DNA of 34,631 bases from the NCBI GenBank assembly GCA_021029095.1, contig JAJOHG010000272.1:1-34631 (forward strand), in the 5' to 3' direction. Made by a program: the position numbers and the translations under genes. This document shows positions 26,558-34,631 of this stretch, one piece after another. A model generated the notes under the pieces. It saw only the letters and a list, made by a program, of their open reading frames with translations, was not told the origin of the DNA and searched no databases. Numbering within the stretch: the first letter of the stretch is position 1; every line of letters begins with the position of its first letter. Origin of the DNA: Phellopilus nigrolimitatus. Lineage: Eukaryota; Basidiomycota; Agaricomycetes; Hymenochaetales; Hymenochaetaceae.

Positions 26558-27282
26558 ATGGCCACTCCTCGACTGCACCGCAGAACACAAGGCGAGGATG
26601 AGGATGCTTCCGTCTTGAAACTCGGCCAAGGTGCTCCCTCTCTGATTCCGCGAAATTGTCGTCCTCTGACTGGAGAAATGAAAAAGAGTTCAACAACGCG
26701 GGTTGCCTGCTCATCTCGGAAGTCAAGTACTTGCTCGAGAACCGCGACAAGGACGCGCCCGACACTGCGTGCGTACTCTCATAGCTTGTCTCTTCATGCG
26801 TTCAGAATGCCCGTATGCTGACTTGCGGGACGTCAATGGAACGTGACATGAATGCACAACGGAACGCACAGTGTGTACAACAAGACGCTCGAATACGTGA
26901 AGCAGTTCGCCAAGTTCACGACCACGGACTCCGCGAGTGCCGTCCGCGAGTGAGTGAGATGTGCCGGCGCCAAGCGTCGCGGTTTTGTCTTCTGTGCTCC
27001 TCTAACGTGTTTACTGACTCCAGGACCCTCCGCCGCGAGCCCGCGCTGACGCAGTTCGAGACCGCCCAGATCGCCAATTTGTGTCCTGCAGATGCGGAGG
27101 AGTCCAAGAGCATCATTCCCAGGTGTGTCTCGTTACTTCCGGTTCATTTTTTCTTGGGGGCTTCGGGAGCTTTCTGCCAGCGGAGGTGCTGACCTAGATT
27201 CTCTAGCCTCGTGAAGATTGACGACGACCGTCTGCAAGCGCTCCTCGACGAGATACAGACGATGCGGAAATTCCAGAGTTGA
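26558..27282 (+). CDS. RPB4: DNA-directed RNA polymerase II subunit RPB4
   Basis: Forms the Rpb4/Rpb7 stalk of RNA polymerase II in the nucleus, used in initiation and in coupling transcription to mRNA export and decay. Exons are 26558-26630, 26687-26768, 26872-26949, 27024-27122 and 27207-27282, giving 135 residues; the four introns (56-103 nt) are GT-AG. The protein matches the family end to end: LKLGQEFNNAGCLLISEVKY (residues 20-39), TLEYVKQFAKFTTTDSASAV, RREPALTQFETAQIANLCP, ESKSIIPSLVKIDDDRLQ and the final TMRKFQS. Length is typical of fungal and animal RPB4. The ATG at 26558 was chosen because the acidic lead-in (GEDEDASV) directly precedes the conserved region. Its 3' end faces the SAF1-like gene. 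Confidence 0.96.
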
Positions 27283-27740
27283 TTCGGTGGGTTATATGGA
27301 TGTATGCGAGGACATAGCGTCTCGCACGTATGGGAATTCTAAGTTCAGCTCGGGATACAGTTCTGGGGTGTTTCGTTTGCACTATGCTATGCAATAACTC
27401 TCTCACCCCCGATGTTCCCGGATACCACTAGCCACTATGCTGAGGAACATCGAAACCGTGTGCAATCACAAATCTCCTGCACCGAGAAAGTGGCTTCCGA
27501 CGATCGCAATGAACGCCGTATTGGCTAGGCCCAGAAGCGCTGTACATTGTGCATGTCTTTGCTACACTCATCATTCTTCTTGACAATAAAATAACATTCA
27601 AAGCTTCTTATAAGTGCTATCGCGGTACAAAAAAAGGATACATATCGTATACATGGACCGTCATTGTGGCGTCCGACTTTCACCCGTGATCTTAGTCTAG
27701 ATTCTTCCCTGCCAGCTACGAATTTTGAGGATTATTATTC
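27283..27740. other. Convergent intergenic region between RPB4 and the SAF1-like gene
   Basis: No gene is seen. It contains AATAAA at 27585-27590 (+ strand), a possible polyadenylation signal for RPB4, although 300 nt beyond its stop. Confidence 0.5.
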
Positions 27741-30089
27741 TTATCCAGTATCCTGTCCGCCTCTCCCTCTCCCTGTGGCGCCCCGTACGTGCCCTCTTCC
27801 AGCAAAGCCGACTCTGAAGGGCAAGTGACCCCGCGGCGGTAAAATTGGTATCTGCCCCGGCCCATACCGTGCGAAGGGGGGCTGCGGCGGAGCTGGAGTG
27901 CTCGAGTCGAAGTGTCCTGTCATATGGCTCGTCGGGTCAGACTCGTCGTTCTTCCCGGAAGCCTCTTCTTCACCATCATCGCCATCATCCTGGGTGAAAA
28001 TTGAAGTTAACAAGAGCAGTCGTGTTAACGGAAGAAGAGCGAACGAAACATACAGTCGGCTCGAGATCGATGACCAGAGCTCCCGTGTGCCACCCTGCGG
28101 CGGCAGCCGCGAAGCAGAAGGGAGCCTTCAGTTTTTTCTTCCCATGGTCGAAGCGGACTTCCGTCGGCACCTCGACATTTTCCACACTGATGCGGTGACC
28201 CTGGCGTGCGCGATCGAGCTGCGCCTGTGTTCTGTACCCGCCCGGCACGCCGGGGGGTAACGTCTCAGGAGCGCCCAGGCCGAGCGCGCCGGACTGAAAC
28301 GCGCCCCACGTGTAGAGCTTGCCGTCCGCGGTGAGCGCTGCGCTGTGGTAATCCCCGAGCACAACCGATATGACCGATTTGTACTGCAGCGCGGGAATGA
28401 TCTCCGCTGCGTCCTCTGCCGTCGTGTCAGTACTTCCCTGCAGGACGATTGAGTTCGCCTCGGTGGTGTATGCGACAAAACGTCTGAAGTGTGCGGTGAT
28501 CTATGGTGCACGGGTCACAAGCGTGTTTGCAGGCCAGATCGAAGGTATGTGAGAAGAAATAAATATAAGCGCAATAGGTAGAGTTCTGAGCGCACATGGG
28601 TGATTTCGACGTCTGTCGGTGGGGCCAAAGCACTTGGCTTCTCTTCTCCTTCCGTTCGCTCCCCTCCAGAGAACGTCGGATGTATGCGGACCTTCCCTGT
28701 CTCGCTGAAAAATGGGAGCTACGACGAAGGCAAGCATGAGTAAAAGTCATGTTCGCAAGAATTCTCGAGTTTATCTCTTCTTGGCGGAGGATGGAACTCA
28801 CGTATTCCCAACGACCCTGCTCAAGGGACAGCTCGTTGCTCAAATCCCCAAACTTAAGGACGTGTCCTTTATTCGTCAAGCCTACCAGGAAGTTATCCAT
28901 TCCTGCAATTTTAATAAGCTTCGTCTCCTGCCTCTCATCCTCACCATATGCACGGCTCGGGCGAGGTAGGTGTGGAAGACGAGGAATGGCCGGAAGCCGG
29001 CGGGGATCGTGATGCAAGTCCCATGTCACGCACGGAATCGCGCCATCGCCCGTCGCGTGAGCGTGTTTGTCACCTTCCTGGTCCATACGCACATTGGTGG
29101 TTGCTACCACCTGCTGCACGGAGTCGCCGAAGGGCCACCAGATGTACACATCACCAGACGCGGTCAGCGCCACGCTATATGACCATCCGCACATAGCTTG
29201 CACGGGCGTCTCGCTGGGAGAAGATTTGTCTAATGCCGGTGTGACCAAGCGGAAAGGCCGACCCCAGGACATGAACGTCCATATCTAGCCGTTAGCGTCA
29301 AATGCCATAGAATGCTTTCGTCCACAGCTACATATAAATTGATCGAAGCAGATTAAAGGACGGTCTACTTTATTGAAACGATGATTAGGAAATTACCTTA
29401 GCGCCCGTATTGGTGCAGGGAACTGAAGCTTCAATGGAGTCTCAGAAACCTTCTGTGGGACGGAGAAGCCATCGCTTTCGAGAGAAAACATATCTCCATC
29501 CAATGATCCTGCGCTCAAATGTTCAATAGGAGCACAATACGTATGCACGGCTGACGCTTGCTCACCCCAGACAAAAATATGACCTTGAGAATCAAGGGCA
29601 TGAAAGGACCTTTAACGAATGAGTCAGACGCCATAGCAAGCTTCAACTGATGGCACTCACCATCCACCAGCAATGATATCAACAATTGCCGTCTTCTTTG
29701 GGAAATCAAGCTGCATAGGGTATGGTACACCGCCAGATCTACCGTGAGTGACTCGCGGAAGACCGAGCCTTCCTTGGCCGCTGTCTCTGCATTGAAGAAA
29801 GGAATCAAGCTCTTTTTCTAAAGGCAGATAACCGAAAAATATACCCCCAGACGTAGACGCTCGTATTACTTAGCTGCTTATAGATGACCTTCCACCCCGC
29901 CGTCCGTGCTGTCCTTGACCCTGAAAAGTTGTAGTCCTCTTTGCATCTCAACTTCCAGAACGTGTCGTCATCACAGAGGGTGGCGAACTGATGATTGGTC
30001 GCACCCAGTGCTAACAAGTCCCAGACAGGGAGATAAGGAATAATATTATCTAGGAGCAGCTCGACCGGTAGGTCTGATAGAGATACCAT
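27741..30089 (-). CDS. F-box protein with RCC1 repeats (SAF1-like), with in-frame TAG
   Basis: Likely substrate receptor of an SCF ubiquitin ligase: an N-terminal F-box binds Skp1 and RCC1-type repeats form a propeller for the target. Yeast SAF1 has this layout. Exons (minus strand) are 30089-29845, 29786-29661, 29609-29566, 29508-29397, 29327-28802, 28718-28596, 28500-28054 and 27989-27741, all GT-AG, 624 codons. The F-box is at residues 4-45 (LSDLPVELLLDNIIPYLPVW). Blade motifs are SVYVWGDSGQGRLGLP, GGWSFHALDSQGHIFVWG, CGRKHSMAFDANG, GWSYSVALTASGDVYIW, MDNFLVGLTNKGHVLKFGD, GDYHSAALTADGKLYTWG and AAGWHTGALVIDL. The tail is acidic, then Gly/Arg-rich (RGHVRGATGRGRGG). Codon 190 is TAG (29287-29285), between DANG and IWTFMSWGRPFRL, inside a conserved blade. 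No splice choice I tried avoids it, so it is a recent nonsense change, sequence error or readthrough. Confidence 0.9.
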
Positions 30090-30410
30090 GATGGTTGAGG
30101 TTCAGGAGATTATCGTGTAGCGCAGCTACACCGCTGTCGATCTTGATGATCGCCACTCTGACGTACTTTTCCCCATTTGGATGACTACATAAGGACGAAG
30201 CTTCAACACGTGCGTTAGCTTTTCATTTCCTCGCGCAGACTTTCCCCCTTGAGCTCGCGCAGGTACATGAATCTGCGGGACGAGAGCTGGAGGACGTCGA
30301 GACCAAATCTTTGAAGTCTTTTGACGGAGATTCGTACAACACAATTATGTATTCTACATCTTCACTCCAACCTGCATTGTGTCTTTGTTCAATCCGCTCT
30401 CCACAGAGGA
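30090..30410 (-). other. Intergenic region between SAF1-like gene and PUS1
   Basis: Holds the SAF1-like promoter and the PUS1 3' flank, both genes pointing left. No TATA box or gene is evident. Confidence 0.5.
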
Positions 30411-32712
30411 CTATCCTTCTGCCTCCTCCAGCTCCTTTTTGCTGATAATCTCATACTCGATCTCTTCGTTTTCGCTCAATTCGTCCCCCGCGAAAGCCGC
30501 AGCCGGGACGTCGGCGGCAAAGTCCGTCGCGTCGAATCGCCTGCGCTCCTTAAACGCGTTGGCGCGGCGCTCGCCCTTCTTCACGACGGCCGCATCGGGG
30601 ATGACGCCCTGCGCGTTGAAGTACAGCATGTCGGGTCCCGCGTACCGGTCGAATGTGTGCAGCCAGTGGTCAAAGCTATAAGCTCGCATTAATTATAAGG
30701 CTGGCGAAGGGAACGGGCAAACAACACAATCGATGAAGAATATCGAGATCTGAAGGGGGAGATAAGTTAGACAAAAGGCTTACACTTCGACCTTCTCCTC
30801 GGACTCGCGCATTCTACTGTATATATGCTCGTCCTTGAACCTCTGCATCGCCTCCGCATGCAAACCGAAGTCGATCGGGGCACGATAGTCCGCATCGGCT
30901 GGCTGCCAAGATTTTTCCTTGTTAAGGTCCAATATGCGCTTACTGTACGACTCGAAGATCGGGTGCTCAAGCAGGAGCCCGAGAGACGGCATTTTGGGGA
31001 TGCTAACTGACCGCGGGCCGTACAGCTAATCGAGCAATTGAGAAAACAGAAAACTCTTTTTTTTTCTTTGAATAGAATAGAGAGAAAAAATAGCTTACTG
31101 CGTCGATGATGCTCAGCGGTGTACCTGTGCGAACAGCCATGACGAGGACGCACATCATCTTACGCTAGGCATAATTTTTAGTGAAACAAATGCATTCCTT
31201 TGCATTTCTTGTGAGACTTACGATCTGCAAGGCGATAAGTGGGTTGTCAACACTTCTCACCGTTTGAACACACCTGATGCAACATGAAGCTCTGTCCGTG
31301 GAGCATCACGTTGATCCACTCCGTACCGCCATAAACAACGGGGTCTGCGACCTGTCACAATCAAGACCTGAAATCCATTGATGAAAGGGAAGGAAATCTC
31401 ACCTCAATCTTCTTCATAAACCGGAAACAGCTGCGGTCCTTCGCGTCGCGCTTGACGGTGAAGTTATGGAAGTTGTGCGTGCCCTCGTATTTCTTCGCTG
31501 CAGCGCGCAGCGCGTCGACCTGATCCGCGCCGACGCGCCACTGCTTCTTGCGTACCATGTCTTCTTCTCTGCTGGAACTTAGGTCTGCACCTTCCCAAAA
31601 ATGGTGAACAGTCTCGCTGGCGTCCGAGGTAGATTCGGTAGTGGAAGACGAAGATGAAGAGGCGGACTGTTGCTTGAAGGTTCGGTACAGCCCACTGTTG
31701 GGTTTTGGAGGAATGAGAAGGTAGGAAGGGAAGAAGTAGGTGTATTTCCGGCTGTCGCATGACCTAGAATTGACTGTTCAGCATAAAATGGCCTATGCCC
31801 ATAATATTGAAAAACGCGCATTCGGGCACTGAACGAGTTTTGCACTCTTTGCTGGTAGGACAAAAGTCAGGTTGGATTAATCCAGGTCCTAGAGCATAGA
31901 GATACGCACGAAGCTCCATAGCCGGATCTCTGGGGGAAGCTCGTCGTTGATCCGCGAGACGAGATCAGGGACGTCGGGGACAGACGTGATCATCTTGAGA
32001 GAAACGACATTTCCGGCGGCGTGCACGCCCGCGTCGGTGCGCGCAGCGCGTTGAAGTCCTACCTTTGCAAGAAACAAATTAATTAACTAATGGCAACTTC
32101 CGAGCTCATGCATATAGGGAACTAGCCTTCACGGGATCGTCTGCGTTGTCCTGTGAGACCGCTCCAGCTTCCACGAGCGCCTTAAAAAGCGTGCCTTCAA
32201 TGGTACGGACATTGGGCTGTCTGAGGAGACAAATATAAAATCCCTGGATCATTCTTAAGAGAACAACAGCCGACGCACATCTGCATGCCATTGTATCCCG
32301 AGCCACAGAAACCAATCAGTAATGCACACTGTCGCTTCGGTAGTCGAAGCGCCTTGTCTCCTCGAGCCTCGCCTCCCCCCGCCGCATTTTCGTCATTATG
32401 TTTCTCGGGACGCGTCCCCCTCCGCCCGGCGTTCCTCTTCGCGTCTTTCCCGCCTTTCTGCTTCTTGCCGCCTTTTTCCTTGTTCGCGAGTTTCGCGGGC
32501 ACATCAAGATGCGCAGAAGAGGTTGACGAAGACGCGGCCTCCATCGCGGCCTCGGGATTGGAAGCCTCGCTATTCCCAGCGACATCGGGGCTTGAGAGCA
32601 AGTTTGTCGGCTCAGAGTCTAACCTTGTGCGCTTTATGCTAGAGGCCTCAGAAATTTCCGTAAGTGTCTCTGCATCGCGTTTGGACACAGTATGTGTCAG
32701 ATCAGTCAACAT
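30411..32712 (-). CDS. PUS1: tRNA pseudouridine synthase 1 (TruA family)
   Basis: Nuclear enzyme isomerising uridines to pseudouridine in tRNA and some snRNA/mRNA. Ten exons on the minus strand: 32712-32279, 32220-32127, 32062-31910, 31851-31820, 31763-31403, 31351-31274, 31224-31222, 31164-31099, 31025-30784 and 30675-30411; 575 residues, in frame throughout. The first 110 residues are Ser-rich then Lys-rich ([19 protein letters not shown]), a likely nuclear signal. Catalytic core: [47 protein letters not shown] with the catalytic Asp at about residue 186, [27 protein letters not shown] and [16 protein letters not shown]. Exon 7 is three bases (ATC, the Ile of HQIRKM). Introns 2 and 4 start with GC (GCTAGT, GCGCGT). 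The end is acidic. It is transcribed away from the RING gene. Confidence 0.95.
31222..31224 (-). other. 3-nt microexon of PUS1
   Basis: ATC is flanked by a good acceptor (CTTGCAG) and a good donor (GTAAGTC). It lies between introns of 49 nt (31225-31273) and 57 nt (31165-31221) and supplies the isoleucine of the conserved LHQ-I-RKMM motif. If it were skipped the protein would lack that residue. If either intron were retained the frame would change or meet a stop. Confidence 0.8.
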
Positions 32713-33358
32713 GCTGTGTAAGACAGCGTTACTGATATCGAATAAGAAGCCTGAAAAGCAGAACAGAGAGAGGAGGCAGCATCAACAAGTTTTGTGTCAC
32801 AGATGTATCACATATTTGATCTCGCTTGCCTTTTGCGGAAACGCGTCGGAGATTGGCGATGTGTCGCCCGTAGTGACTGCAAGAAATTCGAAAAACCAAA
32901 ATCACTCTTCGATAGAGAATTCCAAGGAAAACATTTAGCGACAGTGGCTGAGCTCCTCCGCCTTGCGGTATTCCAAAGAGGTGGTCTCGCATGACTACCT
33001 AGGGTTGCACAACTAATTTAGACATGCTCATGAGCGCAAAGCCAGCAGCCATTGCCGGAGGAAGCTGTAAATTACATGTGGAATGGAATATTTAGCAGCA
33101 AACTTGAAGGGTCGACCCTCTTCTGGAATATAGAAACGGCGAACTACGGAATACAAATATCGCGAAGCTAACCTGAATTCTATTATTTGACGGGAACAGT
33201 AGGGAGCAGTGCGTCTGTAACCAGTTCCCACGGGTAGACTTAGGGTACGCGCTGGAAAACGGAGACCACGTCGTCCATGTACAGCAAGGAGCGATTGACG
33301 ACTGAAACGACGGCGCCGACGACTACGACGATAGCTTGAGTGCGCTTGAGGAGGCTGA
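32713..33358. other. Divergent promoter region between PUS1 and the RING gene
   Basis: About 650 bp. Overlapping short frames on both strands (32729-32992 minus, 32794-32994 plus) show no family features. No TATA box stands out on either side. Confidence 0.5.
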
Positions 33359-34631
33359 ATGAAGTCGTTCGCGCTCCCTTACTCGACCAAGAACAGGCCC
33401 AACATCGATCAATCAGCACCAGCAGGTTCGCCTCTCTTGCCTAACTCGCACTCCCAGCACCACACTCCCTCGTTCCGCCCATCGTCCAAATCCCCCCAGC
33501 AGCCACAACTCTTGGCGCCGACGCCGACGTCGGCCACGCTCTCTGCGCGTGCGTCAACTTTTCAAGAACCCACTCCACATACGTTCCGGCACTTCCCTCC
33601 ACTCGAACCAGTCGGCGAACTCAGCCTCCCACGACGATTCTACCCATCAACTCACTTCGCCGACGGCCACCCTCCAATCCATCCTTACGCCGCCATGGTC
33701 GCCGCACCTGTCCCCGTCGTCTCCAATCATGACGCGGAAGATGAGAAAGAGTGCCCCGTCTGCCTCGAGCCGCTCAGCTTCAGCTTCAGATTGCCCGGCG
33801 AGAAACCCCACATCGTCCCGGACTGTGGTCACGCTCTCCATGAAGTGAGTCGTTGCATCCCTAACACAATCATTTTCTGACAATACACCCTTCAGGCCTG
33901 CTTCACTGCCGTCTACGGCCCTCCGCCCAGTCAGAACCGGTCAGGCTCATTTGCACGAAAGTCAAATCTCGGAGTTTGTGGTGTATGTCGGCGGCCCATG
34001 AAAGTGACCGATACCGACGGTGGCAAGAGCAACAGTGAGTATTTATTTGCAACTTGAACTAACACTTACAACCTCTGCTACGTAACTCATATCATCGTCT
34101 ACTCAGAACTCGCTGCTCTCACCGGTATGGGAGAGCGGAACACAACTTCTCTCTATCCAGGACGTGAAGGTTCTGCTGCTGCCGCCGCCTTGCGTCGCAC
34201 CCAAACTCCCCACTCGCAACCGCAGAAACCGTATGATCCCACTGAAGATGATCCCATCGAACATGTTGGGTCCATCAAATCGTCAAATTCCGGGCCGGGC
34301 GATCAGTCTTCCTATATTGTCGCCCCAAGCATCCAAGTACGCCCAGAGTTCTCGACATTGACGCGCACGAACGAATCTAGCCAGCCCCTGACGTGTATCG
34401 TGGTAATTGAACTGCCGAGCAGACGGGTTTCGTCGCATGTTCCGGGACCAGTCATCAACGACATGTACCGAAGCCCGTCCGCGCAAGACCACCATGGAAA
34501 TGGCTTCTCGCGCCATGAAACAAACGCCTCGACTCACTCTGCGGGTCGGTACACTTACAATGATGGTGCGTCTGAGACGATGAGCCGGAGGCAACAGTCG
34601 CAGGGATACAATCCGCGATCTCCCTCGCCTG
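33359..34631 (+). CDS. RING-H2 zinc-finger protein, 5' part (runs off window)
   Basis: Probable E3 ubiquitin ligase or signalling scaffold. Exons are 33359-33844, 33896-34034 and 34107 to beyond 34631; introns are 51 and 72 nt, GT-AG. Residues 1-125 are Ser/Pro-rich and likely disordered. The RING has all eight ligands in RING-H2 order: C132 and C135 (ECPVCLEPL), C156, H158 and H161 (PDCGHALHE), C164 (ACFTAVYG), C190 and C193 (GVCGVCRRPM). Downstream is another disordered stretch, then PLTCIVVIELPSRR, which looks like the first strand of a further domain. The RING followed by such a strand recalls fungal Far1/Ste5-type proteins with a vWA domain, but the window ends too early to tell. The start is the first ATG of the open frame. 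Confidence 0.8.

Noticed and set aside
29285..29396. Longer SAF1 intron ending at GCTAG to remove the in-frame TAG
   Set aside because: It joins in the wrong frame, deletes the conserved CGRKHSMAFDANG segment, and its CTAAC-like branch site is too close to the acceptor.
30321..30692. Plus-strand ORFs of 100-123 codons
   Set aside because: They lie antisense to the last PUS1 exon, which has family-level support.
32127..32135. GT donor GTGAAG in PUS1 exon 2 instead of the GC donor
   Set aside because: It also keeps the frame but removes VK before [10 protein letters not shown], and GTGAAG is a weak donor. AAG|GCTAGT pairs better with U1. It remains a possible alternative.

Overview
The window is nuclear DNA of a filamentous fungus, most likely a basidiomycete of the Agaricomycetes. 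The genes are packed with very short introns (mostly 49-85 nt), branch sites and acceptors are fungal in type, and housekeeping genes sit close together on both strands. All calls come from reading the sequence and from family knowledge; no database search was run.

Layout. (1) About 165-5,920 and 12,150-19,075 are the two arms of a large, diverged inverted repeat. Each arm carries a lineage-specific C2HC zinc-finger gene. The left arm has one copy (1548-2634, +). The right arm has two in tandem (15487-16574 and 16306-17960, both -). The arms also share a 100-codon ORF (3085-3390, -, and its right-arm counterpart without ATG at 14652-14990, +). A block of about 250 bp (5049-5297 and 12727-12986) is flipped in one arm relative to the other. 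(2) The spacer between the arms holds one clear gene, glycerol kinase (8521-10624, +, eight exons). (3) 19,399-21,530 is a DDC-family PLP decarboxylase (+) with signs of frame damage. (4) 21,948-24,917 (-) is a GH47 class I alpha-1,2-mannosidase whose first intron is abnormally long (527 nt). (5) 25.0-26.5 kb is poorly coding, with one unassigned ORF. (6) 26,558-27,282 (+) is RNA polymerase II subunit RPB4. (7) 27,741-30,089 (-) is an F-box/RCC1-repeat protein of the SAF1 type, carrying an in-frame TAG. (8) 30,411-32,712 (-) is tRNA pseudouridine synthase PUS1, with a 3-nt microexon. (9) 33,359 to the right edge (+) is the 5' part of a RING-H2 gene.

The unique genes are unrelated housekeeping or metabolic functions: glycerol entry into metabolism, amino-acid decarboxylation, N-glycan trimming, transcription, ubiquitin ligase substrate choice and tRNA modification. 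They do not form a cluster with a common job.

The most unusual observations are the following: GC-AG introns at about one in ten instead of about one in a hundred; a 3-nt exon in PUS1 that restores the conserved HQIRKM motif; the inverted repeat around glycerol kinase with its flipped inner block; the zinc-finger tandem duplication that cost one copy its C-terminus and the other its promoter; and the single nonsense codon in the otherwise intact SAF1-like gene. I see no tRNA or rRNA gene, no CRISPR array and no recognisable transposase or reverse transcriptase.
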